This document shows, one piece after another, positions 53,307-62,775 of a stretch of DNA of 64,000 nucleotides; positions within the stretch are counted from its first letter, which is position 1; the number at the start of each line of letters is the position of its first letter. The notes under the pieces are model-generated. The model saw only the letters and a program-made list of their open reading frames with translations, was not told where the DNA came from and searched no databases. Origin of the DNA: Mesostigma viride (Eukaryota; Streptophyta; Mesostigmatophyceae; Mesostigmatales; Mesostigmataceae); the NCBI GenBank assembly GCA_009746045.1, contig RPFO01000542.1:230001-294000 (forward strand), given 5' to 3'. The translations under genes and the position numbers were made by a program.

Positions 53307-53446
53307 TTAGTAGAGTCGGAGAAATAATAAACGTCGCTGCGGTTTGAATCCCTTTTCGCGTGCAGACCGCACTTCCGTTTGCCGTCGTCGGCCTCGCGGT
53401 GGCATCGTTTACCGTCTTTCGTCCTGCCCGCGCACCGCGGGGTCAT
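53177..53446 (-). CDS. Viral C-x9-C-x10-C-x2-H small protein
   Basis: 89 residues from ATG at 53446. It opens with the same knuckle as the 45417 protein: C5, C15, C26, H29 (CAGRTKDGKRCHRE, then KCGLHAKR). This pattern is common in short proteins of large DNA viruses. The 3' 130 bp overlap the next minus-strand gene in another frame. Confidence 0.55.
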   Translation of the reverse strand: MTPRCAGRTKDGKRCHREADDGKRKCGLHAKRDSNRSDVYYFSDSTKWIAWSKESHDPTRAATSARRCSCAEPTSRATPSSDCPTPSPP

Positions 53447-53597
53447 TTTGCCACACAAACGACTACAAAAAAATGGATCCGTCGAGAGCCCGCGGGCGTT
53501 CGTCGGTCGACAAATCTCTCGTCGGGATTTGTCGAAACGACCGACGTCGGAGGGCGCGACGGAGGAAATTGTCGTAGTGTACCATAGATACAAGAGG

Positions 53598-54772
53598 ATG
53601 GCAAGAGACGCTCTGACCCTGTGGGGCGGCACGGCCGTCATGTCCTCGTTCGTCATGGGCATCGAGATGATGCTGCTCTTGCTGTACATCCGTCTGGAGA
53701 TCAACACCGCCGCGAAAAAGGCCATCCGGAGACAGGTGGCGTCTCAGTTGGGCGAGGGGGCCAGCGATCCCATTCTTCCGGAAGACGTGGGGATGGACAT
53801 GCTCGCGGATCGCGTGGTCAAGAGCGTGGCTGTCAAGGACGGCGGGGCCGAGAAGGTATACGATGACATGGGGGGGCGGGGGTCATGTGGCTCACGATGG
53901 TGTCGTACGTCCTGCTCGCCGTGCTCGGGGCGGGGGCCTCGTACTACGCCTTGCGCGGGCGGGCCGAGAGGACGCCGGTGGAGGAGGGGTGGTGGACCGT
54001 GAGCGTGTCTACGCTCGGATCCCTGGGCGTGATCTTGCTGGGACAGTACCTGTTCGTCAAGCTGGCCGTCATCCCGTTCTACGCGGACACGTACAACAAG
54101 ATCGCGGAGGAGTCGAAACGGGTGCCGCGGTTGGAGAAGGACGACTGGAAGCTGACCTTGAAGCTGCTGTCGCCCACCCTGATCACCTTCTCGATGGCGA
54201 TCGTGACCGCGATCGCCGGACGCCGGTCGACCAGCTGGAAACTCGTCCTGATGTCCGCCGTCATGACGTGTCTGACCGGCGTCACGGAACTCGTGTCGTG
54301 GGGTTTGATGAAAGGCATCGCGGTCCCGATGGATCACGTCGTCGCGCACGTGAACAACGCCGCCCTCGTCGTCGCGAGCAAGGATGACAAGGAAACGAAA
54401 ATGAAGAAGCTGAACGAGGTATTCTTCGACGGGGGGAGCGCCGGGCTGAGTTTCGCGACGTTCGCGAGCCACGCGAGGAACATGTACTGGACCCGTAAGG
54501 ACGTGGAGCTCGACGCGGAGGGCAAGATCCGGCTGGTCCCGGCGGCCAAGTCGAACCGGTTTGAGATCGGGTTCCTCTTGCTCTGTTCCGTCGTCCTCCT
54601 GCTGGTCCCCGCGGGCGCCGTCGTCTTCCGGGCCAACAAAAAGGACTCGGCCAGTCTGATGTTCCAATGCGTGGCCCTCCTCGCGTCGTACGGCGTGTTC
54701 ATCACCAAGGTCGGACAGACCACCACGATGGCGAAGATCGCGACGGGGCTGAGTCGGCCCAAGGCCGCCTAA
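53598..54772 (+). pseudogene. Viral multi-pass membrane protein, broken
   Basis: Several hydrophobic segments: WGGTAVMSSFVMGIEMMLLL near the start, then MVSYVLLAVLGAGASYYALR, LGSLGVILLGQYLFVKLAV, LLLCSVVLLLVPAGAVVF and others. A soluble loop is rich in Lys and Glu. Nothing identifies a family. The locus looks broken, with about one break. The stop overlaps that of the convergent gene. Confidence 0.5.
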
Positions 54773-55975
54773 TCGTATTCCCTGTAATCCACGGGCTGTC
54801 TTTTGCGCATCTTGCGCTTGTCGGGGTTGAAGTTATTGGGGTTTAACAGATGCGCGATGAGTGCGCGGTTCTTCAACTTCATCGCGAGGACGGTGGCTTT
54901 GTGCGTTTCCCATTTTTCCCTCGCTCTCTCGCCCTTGCCCGCCCCGCATTGTCCTCTTGTTTCATCATATCGTTCTCCGCCCTCGCCCTCGCTCTCGCCT
55001 TCGCCCTCTCACGTCCCGCATTGTCCTCTTGTTTCATCATGGCGTTCTCCGCCTTGGCCCTCTCCCTCGCCGCCTTGGCCTCATCATTTCCCGTACCGCA
55101 TTGTCCTCTTGTTTCATCATGGCGTTCTCCGCCTTGGCCCTCTCCCTCGCCGCCTTGGCCTCATCATTTCCCGTACCGCATTGTCCTCTTGTTCCATCAT
55201 GTCATTCTCCGCTCTCATCCTCGCGATCCTATGGGCGGAGAACTGGTCGATCACATCCCTCTCCCGGTTCGTCAGCGTCGGGGTACGGCGGGTGCCCCCC
55301 GTAGCACACGCGCGCTCCACGTTGTCGAGGGTTCCCTTCATGAGGATTTGGAAACCGTCTTCCTCGTTATACGGAGAAAGACCGTACGTCTTGTAGTTGT
55401 TCACGAGTTGTTGGTTTTGTTCGATGTCGCACCAATAGATACGCAGCAAATTCTCGTCCTTGGTGCGGAACGCCTCCTTCACATCGGGGTGCGCGCGAGA
55501 CTTTGGATACTGTTCGAACTTTTCCTTGAGATCCTCGAGAGTCAACTCGGGATACGGTGCAACGTGAGGGCAATCGCCGCCGCTCGCGTTCAGTGTCATC
55601 ATGAGAGTCCCCGCCGATCGATCCATCAAAGGCTTCATCTGACGGACCGCGTAACACAGCATTCGGTGACCCATCCCTTTGAACTTGTCCTTTTCCGCAT
55701 CATCGGCAATATTTGGAAACTGTCTCGGACGACTGTAATACCAAGCCAGGTACATCGTGTCGGGGGACTCTTTCTCCAAGCAGAGGTACGCCATGGCGGC
55801 GCTACCGTTGTTCGGACCCGCGAGTGTCTTTTGCACCGACGCCTTTCGGATGTGGGTGACCAGATCGGACGATCGGGACCCACATTTCCAGCGTATTGCC
55901 CTTCAATTTCTCCCTCATCTGGAACTTTTTGCCGTTTATCTCAGGCATGACCCAGTCTTTCAGAATTCTGGACAT
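54771..55975 (-). pseudogene. Viral protein with GNAT-like head and coiled tail, broken
   Basis: The N-terminal part (WYYSRPRQFPN, KGMGHRMLCYAVRQMKP) has a G-x-G-x-x-L-like turn that recalls acetyltransferase folds, but this is weak. The middle and tail are charged and helical (RMRAENDMMEQED), and the end is basic (NNFNPDKRKMRKRQPV). The tail overlaps an 80-bp tandem repeat. The locus looks broken, with a few breaks. Confidence 0.4.
54943..55210. repeat. 80-bp tandem repeat inside a viral coding region
   Basis: Units starting GCATTGTCCTCTTGTTTCAT fall at about 54945, 55018, 55098 and 55178; the last two periods are exactly 80 bp. The repeat encodes a charged coiled coil on the minus strand. 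Confidence 0.85.
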
Positions 55976-56144
55976 TGTGTATCATACGCGAAGAAAAATA
56001 CATGGTCACCGTCTGTTCCGGTTGAACACCGGGTCGTACACCAGCTGACCCAGCGGGTGTTCAGAAGACGGTACGCGGTGTCCGCCTTCTTGCGGCCGTA
56101 TCTCGCGCCCCGCAAGGCCGTCTTTCCCAACGCTTTCCCGTCTC

Positions 56145-57980
56145 TCACGAACACCTGGCTGTTGGCCACAGATTGCGTCCCGCGGCGATCGCCGCGCGTT
56201 TCCCGAGACGCCCGGCCGCCTTGGCGGTCGCGAGCGCCGCGCGGCCCGCCGCCCGCGCCGCGATGTCCGCGCCTCGCACCACCGCGCGCGTGATCTCCTC
56301 CCTCCGCGTGGGCATACACGCGATCGGGGCGCGGCCGCCGGCGCGCATCCACTCCTTCCGATTGTGCACGCCGTTCATCAGGCGGCAGTCGATCGCCGTG
56401 CTCCGGAGTTTCTCCAGCATCCGGGACACCGCCTCGTCCCCGTCCCGCTTCTCGGCCTCCTGCATCACGATCTCGTCCACTCCGTCCTTCGTCAGGTATC
56501 GGTGGACGGTCACGTCCCACTCCTTCTTGTCCACCTGGAGGTGCGAGCAGTGGCGGACGGCGCGAGCGATCGTCTGGCGTTCCGCGTTGACGGACAGCAG
56601 AGGCTCCATGATGTGGATGTGGCGCACGCTCTTCAGGTCCAGTCCCTCGTTGAACCGTTTCCGCGCCAGGATCACGTGCAGGATCCGGCCGTCCGAGTTC
56701 TCAGGAGCGTTGTACACCTGTCGGATCCTGCGCAGGCCCGTGTCCGTCGTCGGGTTCGTGTCCGACCCCAGGAGCACGTACCGTTTCTTGCTGCTCGTCG
56801 GCAGCTCGCCCGACATGGACAAGGGAGAGTAGCCCAGGGCCTCGAGCACGCGCGCCATGTCGCGGATCCCGCCCGCGTTGAAAGACGAGTACAGGTAGTG
56901 CTTCTCGTTCGGGTGTTTCGTGATCGTGTCCGCGATCTCCTTCATCTTCGGCGACAGCCGCGGCAAGGCCTGCAGCAACTTCGCCCCCGACAGGTGCGAC
57001 AAACGGAGTCCGTTCGTCGCCCTCCGCGCCTCGTACAGGAACCGCTCGTTGTCACTGCTCACCTCCTTGGCCGTTTTCAGGCGGGCGCGCAACGCCGCGC
57101 GCTGTTCCGCGCTCATCGACGTCGGGTGGAGGGCGTCCGGGTTCAACCTCGGGTACACAGACGTGTCCCCCGCGTAATCCACGTACGAACACAGGCCCGC
57201 GTACGCGGACAAGGGGGAGTCGGGGCCCACCGGCGAACCCTTGATCATGGACAGCAGCCACGAGATCTCTCGCTCCGTGTCCCCCGGCGTCCCGCTCAGG
57301 ATGACCATGTACAGTCCCTGCGTCCGTTTCGACGGCTTGTCCAGCAACTCGCGGAGTGCGTCGTGTTCGGCCGCTTGGCCGGGCAGGGGACGGAACAGGT
57401 TCTGCACCTCGTCCATGATCAGCACCGCGTCGCGCAAAAGGTCCGGGTCCGCGTGGCGGTTCGGGCGATGCGCGCCCGTCTCGTGCGCCAATTGGGGGAA
57501 ACTCATGATCCGACCTCCGCCCACGCGCGATCGGATGGCCCTCGTCGCCTCCGCGGGCGTCATCCCCTCGAAACGGGGAAACAGGGCCGCGCACTTGCCG
57601 TACTCCTCGATCGAGTTGTTGCTCGCGTTCTCGCGGCTCGTGGCCAGGTAGATGGGCCGATCCGTGTCCCAGAACGCGTCGATCGCACCCAAGGCCGTGC
57701 ACGTCTTGCCGGACCCCGTCGAGTGCCACGCCAGGAACCCGCGGTGTTTGCTCCCGTGTTCGGCCACGTACCGCAGGTACATGTTGACGACGGCCTGCTG
57801 CGGGGCCTGCTTGAAGTCCCCCGTCGTCTGGGAACACGAGTTCTTGCCCACCGCGCGGTGGGGAGGGGGCGGCTGGCCTCGCACGCGGCCCTCGAAGTAG
57901 TCCTTGACGAACACCTGCGTCGTCGACGGTCGTTCCGTTTCCGCGTTCGGCCAATTCCGTGGTAGCGGGTGTACGGGCAT
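56145..57980 (-). CDS. Viral SF2 helicase, D6/D11-type
   Basis: 611 residues from ATG at 57980. Motif I is HSTGSGKT (86-93), motif II MDEVQ (189-193), motif III SGTP (229-232), motif V EGLDLKSVRHIHIMEP (about 445-460) and motif VI RQTIARAVR (468-476). An IDC motif follows (529-532). This is the layout of nucleocytoviral helicases related to poxvirus D6 (early transcription factor) and D11 (NPH-I). It probably acts in viral transcription. The C-terminal 50 residues are basic and Ala-rich. It diverges from the gene at 58037 across GTATAC (57989-57994). Confidence 0.85.
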   Translation of the reverse strand: MPVHPLPRNWPNAETERPSTTQVFVKDYFEGRVRGQPPPPHRAVGKNSCSQTTGDFKQAPQQAVVNMYLRYVAEHGSKHRGFLAWHSTGSGKTCTALGAIDAFWDTDRPIYLATSRENASNNSIEEYGKCAALFPRFEGMTPAEATRAIRSRVGGGRIMSFPQLAHETGAHRPNRHADPDLLRDAVLIMDEVQNLFRPLPGQAAEHDALRELLDKPSKRTQGLYMVILSGTPGDTEREISWLLSMIKGSPVGPDSPLSAYAGLCSYVDYAGDTSVYPRLNPDALHPTSMSAEQRAALRARLKTAKEVSSDNERFLYEARRATNGLRLSHLSGAKLLQALPRLSPKMKEIADTITKHPNEKHYLYSSFNAGGIRDMARVLEALGYSPLSMSGELPTSSKKRYVLLGSDTNPTTDTGLRRIRQVYNAPENSDGRILHVILARKRFNEGLDLKSVRHIHIMEPLLSVNAERQTIARAVRHCSHLQVDKKEWDVTVHRYLTKDGVDEIVMQEAEKRDGDEAVSRMLEKLRSTAIDCRLMNGVHNRKEWMRAGGRAPIACMPTRREEITRAVVRGADIAARAAGRAALATAKAAGRLGKRAAIAAGRNLWPTARCS

Positions 57981-57988
57981 CGTTTAGA

Positions 57989-57994
57989 GTATAC
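57989..57994. promoter_or_regulatory. Palindromic GTATAC between divergent viral genes
   Basis: GTATAC lies 9 bp from the helicase ATG (57980, minus) and 43 bp from the 58037 ATG (plus). The same TATAC core precedes the genes at 51857, 52008 and 52417, so it may be a shared promoter element of this virus. Confidence 0.45.
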
Positions 57995-58036
57995 GCGGCA
58001 TTTATTTCCGATGTCTAAGTAGAATTACATCGCGCG

Positions 58037-59952
58037 ATGACGTCGATCGACAAAGTCGAAAAGGACATCCAATCCGAAGACCCGAACAGGGTGTTGGAAG
58101 CCATCGCGCAGCACAAGGATCTCGTGAAGAGTTTGAGTCACACCGCCGCGATCCACATCCGCAACGCGATGATGAAGGCGGCCGTCCTCGCCGGCGTGGA
58201 AAAGAGTGAGAACAGGCGGTACGCGGACGGACACCAGGTCGTGTACGAGCGGCTGAGGGACGCCGCGAAGGAGTTCGGACGTGTCTGGAAAAAAGGGCAG
58301 GTGCCCACGTGGGTCTCGGACAAGTTCCGGGACATGAGTTCCAGTTTCCTGACCATGGACATCCAGCGCGCGCTGCGATACGAGGGGGATCTCGACACGA
58401 AAGAGGCCAACGCGGCGATGGGATGGGACGGAACGCCCCCGCCGGTTCCTGAGATCGATCCGCTCTCGGGGAGGAAGACCGGACGCACGGTGCCCAAGTT
58501 CTGGGTATGGGGCGTCTTCGAAGGGGCCGGGGTCGAGCCGTTGTCCTTGCAGGGTCGTTTGAAGGCCATTCGATTGTACATGGAGACCATGTCCGCCTCC
58601 AACGCCTCCGCCGCCAAGAAACTGGCGTGGGCGAGGAACTACGACCTCCTCGGGCAATCGAAAGAGAGTTCCGTGACCGCTCCGGTCCCGGCGCAGGCGA
58701 CGGCTCAGTTCGACACGCGGGACTATGCCGAGAGTTTCCGGTCGAGGGATCCGCAGAGGTTGATGCACGCCACGAAGCTCGAGATGGCGATGAAAGAGGT
58801 CGGCGTGGACGCGTTGACCTTGCACGAGGCCATCCCGAAAGACGAGAGGATCAAGTGCATGCGAGACGCCTTGATCAAGGCGGCCGCCGCCAGAGGCGAG
58901 GAGTTGGCGGTCAAAGGGGACCTCGACAAGGCCGGTCTGTTCGACGAGTTGTTGGCGCGGGCCGGCGCGCTGGTTACGTCGGCGGCGAAGGCGTGCGTGC
59001 TTTGCGCGCGTACCGCGACATGGTCCGTGATTGGCTCACGCCCGGCGCGGCGTTGGCCGCGTTGCGGATGGAGAAGGAGACCATGTCCAGGAAAGGCGAC
59101 GCCGAGATGACGGACGGTCCTGTCGACACCGTCGCGGTGCTGAACCCCGACACGGGGCGGCCTACGAGGGCCGTCAGGCCCGTGTCGTGGGCGTGGCACT
59201 GGATGGGCTTGTCGGGGATCCCCGGGCTCGCGATGAACAAGCGCGTCGAGAAAGTGGAGGCGGCGCGGGATCCGGAAGCGACGAAACTCGCGTGGTCGTT
59301 GCATTACCAGGTCCGCTCGACGGAGCCGTCCAGGGTCGACGTCGCGCCGGTCCTCCCCCGCCCCCCCGTGATGGAAGAGACGGCCCAGGTGGCCGAACAG
59401 GCGCAGGTCAAGGCGGAGGAGGCGATCGTGAATCAGCCGACGCCCGACAAGGTGTCCGTGAAGGATCTCGACGGCACGCTCGTCGACGTCCGATGCGGGG
59501 CCGCGGACGCGATGGCCAGCTCTCTCGTGGACATGTGGAAAACGGGGCAGTTCAAGGTCATCCCTCGCGACTCGTTTGCTTTCGCCAAATGCCACGCGGC
59601 CTCCGACGCGCTGCGATCCAAGTTCGGGGACCCCGCCAACGCGTTGACGGCGGACGTTCGCAAGAAGAAGATCGCGGACTACGTCCGCGGTCTGCGAGCC
59701 ACGGGGAGTCCCGCCGACCTGGAGATGGCGCGCCAGTTCCGCGACCGGTTCGCGGAGGTCGGACTCTTCGCCACTCCAGAGGAGTTGTGGCAGCTTTCCG
59801 CGCCGGCCGATCCGTCCGCGGCCGTACCCGAGGAGTCGGCGACGACCGAGAAGAAGGAGGACGGGTACCGTACCGAAAACATCGTCGCGGTCGCGGGGAT
59901 CCTCGTGGTCGTCGTCGCGCTCGTCTCGGCGTTCCTGTTCTCCAGGAAGTAG
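58037..59952 (+). pseudogene. Viral helical repeat protein with C-terminal membrane anchor, broken
   Basis: The first part contains two related helical units (IHIRNAMMKAAVLAGVEK and KCMRDALIKAAAARGEEL, each followed by a long charged helix), which suggests internal duplication. The last 20 residues form one membrane segment (NIVAVAGILVVVVALVSAFL). A tail-anchored virion membrane protein is plausible. The locus looks broken, with about one break. Confidence 0.5.
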
Positions 59953-60058
59953 GATAAATATCTGCGCTATCGTTGATTGTGGCCCCTCGATGGTGGTGCT
60001 GCTCCCGCCCGAGTCTAGCCGAGCCGATTTTTCTTCTGCGACAACTTCGAGGATCCAG

Positions 60059-60430
60059 ATGAACAGTGCCGGAAACGTGACGCGTGGCGTGACCGAGGAG
60101 AACGTCCGCAACTCCGCTCGCGCCAGGATCGCCAAGCCGGCGGCGGGCGGATTCTTCTCGAGCCCTCTGTTCATCGCGATCGCCGCGGTCGCGGTCATCG
60201 CGATCGTCATCTGGAAACCGTGGAGCGCGCGTTCCGGCGACGGAGGCGGCGGCGGCGAGTGCGTCACCGGGATGGTGTGCGGGTCCGAGACCGCCCCTTC
60301 GTACGGCGGCGGCGGCGGGTCTTCTCACAGCACGCAGGCCTTCCGCATGGGACAGGCCTCCGGAGTGACGAGCGGGATGCTGTCGGGCGACTACGATTCG
60401 ACCTTCTCCGCTCTCCTGAACGCGCCCTGA
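60059..60430 (+). CDS. Viral single-pass membrane protein
   Basis: 123 residues from ATG at 60059. One membrane segment (SPLFIAIAAVAVIAIVIWKP) follows a short basic head; the tail is Gly/Ser-rich. It is one of a run of four small membrane proteins (58037-61059), probably virion envelope components. Confidence 0.55.
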   Translation: MNSAGNVTRGVTEENVRNSARARIAKPAAGGFFSSPLFIAIAAVAVIAIVIWKPWSARSGDGGGGGECVTGMVCGSETAPSYGGGGGSSHSTQAFRMGQASGVTSGMLSGDYDSTFSALLNAP

Positions 60431-60454
60431 TAAAATTGTGTCCTGTATCTATAA

Positions 60455-60868
60455 ATGCCCCCCAGCGCGTCTGCGTTAACGGATGCCCTCCGGGGCGCCG
60501 ACGAACTGAAGACCGCCACCACGGCGGCCGACGCTGCCGCCGACGCGAAGAAGACGACCGAGATCGCCAAGGAAATCGAGAGGCTTCAGGCTCTCCAGAA
60601 GGCCGAGCAGGCCAGCGCGGCCGGCAAGTCGGCGGACGCCGTCAGCGAGGCCGCCTCGAAGAGTTTCAGGGAGAGAGCGACCGACTTTGCGAGGCGGTAC
60701 GGCGTGGAGGCCGTCGGAGGGGCTTTCGCCACCGTCGCCGGCATGTTGATCGTGAACTCTGTGTTCAACAAGAACGACGATAAGGAAGGAGGCGCGGGGG
60801 ATGGGACGGGCGCGGGGACGAAGAGGAGGGCGGCGGGTCTATCGCGGACAAAATCAAGAGTGTCATAA
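60455..60868 (+). CDS. Viral coiled-coil membrane protein
   Basis: 137 residues from ATG at 60455. A long Ala/Lys/Glu coiled coil (EIERLQALQKAEQASAAG) precedes one hydrophobic segment (VGGAFATVAGMLIVNSVF) and a Gly-rich tail. CTATAA is directly before the ATG. No family recognised. Confidence 0.5.
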   Translation: MPPSASALTDALRGADELKTATTAADAAADAKKTTEIAKEIERLQALQKAEQASAAGKSADAVSEAASKSFRERATDFARRYGVEAVGGAFATVAGMLIVNSVFNKNDDKEGGAGDGTGAGTKRRAAGLSRTKSRVS

Positions 60869-61059
60869 TTGTCCTGTTGGTCATTACGGTCGTAATTGGA
60901 ATCATTTATTATTCTTGGAAAAAACGTACGGATTCATCCGCAGGAACAAACGTAACCGTGCAAGCCAACTTCGAGCCTATGCCATACAACATGCCGTACT
61001 ACGCTCCTCCCCCTACCGCTAGCAATATGCCGTTCAACAGGACGGCGATGACAGGGTGA
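60862..61059 (+). CDS. Viral small membrane protein with Pro/Met-rich tail
   Basis: Hydrophobic segment (IIVLLVITVVIGIIYYSW) followed by a tail rich in Pro, Tyr and Met (EPMPYNMPYYAPPPTASN). No clear ATG stands before the membrane segment, so the start is uncertain. Its stop meets that of the reductase. Confidence 0.4.
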   Translation, partial: VIIVLLVITVVIGIIYYSWKKRTDSSAGTNVTVQANFEPMPYNMPYYAPPPTASNMPFNRTAMTG

Positions 61060-62775
61060 TCACTTCACGGGGCAAGCCCCGCCGACACAATCCGAGGCAG
61101 CGCCCGGCTCCTCGTCCACATGCATGATGCCTTTGTAGTTCACGGGACGCAGCGACTCCTTGTACGCGTCGAAGCGGGCCTTGGTAACCACTTCCTGGGG
61201 CAGGTACGCGTATCCCAGATCGGCGGCGTTCTTGGTCGGGTCCGCCCGCAGCAAGAACGAGACGCCGACGTACTCGTCCCAGTGCGCGTTGAGCCAGTCC
61301 AGGATGGACTCGATCTCGGAGGGGTCGTACGAGATCGTGCAGCTGACGTTTTGCTCGACGTACGAGTTCATCAGGTCGCGGTACCGCTCGAGTTGCTCGA
61401 CGGCCGTCTCCGTGTTCACCTCGACCTCCTCCTTCGTCCCGTCCTTGCGCGTCACCCACTTCTTCGTGAAGGGGACGGAGTCGTACGACACCGGGAACGT
61501 GACGAGCACGGACTCCGGCTCGAAGGGCTTGTCCACGATCTTGTACCCCGCGTCCGCGAACCGGGCGACCAGCGGGTCGTGCTTCGAGTACGTGATGTTG
61601 TTGAAGATGTACCTCCCGAGCGGCTTGTGCACTCCCTCGGGCACCTCGCCCCACTGCCGCGTGGACATGATCTTCGACAGGTGCCGCTGGGCTTGATGCA
61701 CGTCACGTTCTTCGGCAGAGGGGTCTTCAACTCGTAGGCCATGGAGTACGCCGCGGACACCGCGATGTTCTTCATGCGGCGGTAGTCGTAGGTCTTCAAG
61801 TCGGGGCGGGACACGACGCCGGTCAACCCGAATCCGCATAAACGGAGGAAGAAGTTGTTCAGATGCCACGCTTCTTGCAGGATCTCGTCGCGAAGATCGA
61901 CGAGTGTCTGGCGATAGTTCATGCGCGCGGCAAGGACGAGCGCACGCTCCAGTCCGGCCTTGTCGCCCGCGCGGAATGCCGCCAGGTTGATCTCGCTCAG
62001 GTTGCAGAAAGACTTGTTTCCGAGGAGGATTTCACTGCACAAGAACGACATCGGACAAGGCCAGTGCGTCGAAGTTCACCGTATTTGTCACACAGATACC
62101 CTAATTGCTGAATAGACTTTCCTAATATCTCGAAGTATGGGTAGAGTGTATCGAGGTCGATATTGTCTTCCCAATATCTCGTGATTTCGGTGTCTATTTG
62201 TTTGGTGTCGTCGGTCGACAGACAAAATCTGTGATATCCATCGGATCTACATCCACTCTCGGATACACAACTAGACAAAGGGCCGGAATATGCCCATTCT
62301 CGCAACTCTTCCTCTTCGTCCTTTTGTAATATGTCTGTGCATATAGCCGGGCCGTCCAAAGGAGGTTCGACAGCCCAACATTGAAAGTGAAGGCATGCCA
62401 ATGCCTCGTCGAGACTCCTCGGAATCAACATATTCGTATCGACGCCATCTTCATTTACATAGCGAGGGACATCTTCATACCACCCGTCCAATGAAAGGAT
62501 ATCCATATTATCTCTACAAAACCAACGCGTTCCCATGTCCAAAAGGCCTACTCTCTAGCTATGCTATATTCCCATGGAAATAAACGCATTTCATCCTCAC
62601 CAACATGGATTGACGCCCTTCGTCCACGGCGCCCGTTTCAGAGCCGATTCGATATTCAGCATGCCGGGCTCGGACCCGCCCGATTCTTGCATGATCTGGA
62701 AGATCTCCTCGAGCTGCGCCCTCGTCGGCTTGGACGAGAAGACCAGACTGTTGTTCGACTGCTGGCAACCAAGAC
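61060..62775 (-). pseudogene. Viral class II (B12-dependent) ribonucleotide reductase, broken and incomplete
   Basis: Recognisable blocks are EPGMLNIESALKRAPWTKGV with NPC, CSEILLGNKSFCNLSEINL, LPKNVTCIKPSGT and a C-terminal GACPVK ending. The monomeric, adenosylcobalamin-dependent RTPR type is indicated by the KPSGT block and the C-x3-ACP-x-K end. The enzyme makes deoxynucleotides. About 0.55 kb (62050-62597) of unrelated sequence sits between the first two blocks, at a position where reductase genes often carry inteins or introns. The N-terminal part is absent, so the viral block ends here. The locus is broken, with a few breaks. Confidence 0.8.
62050..62597 (-). other. Insert inside the reductase locus
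   Basis: A minus-strand frame of 181 residues (61997-62542) covers most of it (LSLDGWYEDVPRYVNEDGV, later TRYWEDNIDLDTLYPYFEIL). It has no reductase similarity and is AT-richer than its surroundings. It could be an intein remnant or an intron. I cannot see clear intein splicing blocks. Confidence 0.45.

Larger units (their letters stand above)
35690..62775. mobile_element. Giant endogenous viral element (Nucleocytoviricota fragment)
   Basis: About 27 kb of GC-rich, tightly packed loci on both strands, with tail-to-tail overlaps and TATA-like promoters close to start codons. This contrasts with the intron-rich, repeat-rich host DNA on the left. Viral markers are a D6/D11-type SF2 helicase, class II ribonucleotide reductase, OTU protease, MYND proteins, small membrane proteins and Cys-rich proteins. 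Capsid, DNA polymerase and packaging ATPase genes are not present, so it is a fragment of a larger genome. About six loci look broken; the others are open. It is probably not very old. The left boundary is set by minisatellite motifs shared at 35735-35850 and 37190-37640, the right by the end of the reductase. Confidence 0.85.

Noticed and set aside
56364-57965. A 533-residue plus-strand frame
   Set aside because: It is antisense to the helicase, which has all the SF2 motifs; the plus frame is Arg/Val/Gln-rich shadow sequence.
35690-62775. Major capsid, DNA polymerase B or A32-type packaging ATPase genes
   Set aside because: No frame shows their motifs. The only Walker A motif seen belongs to the SF2 helicase.
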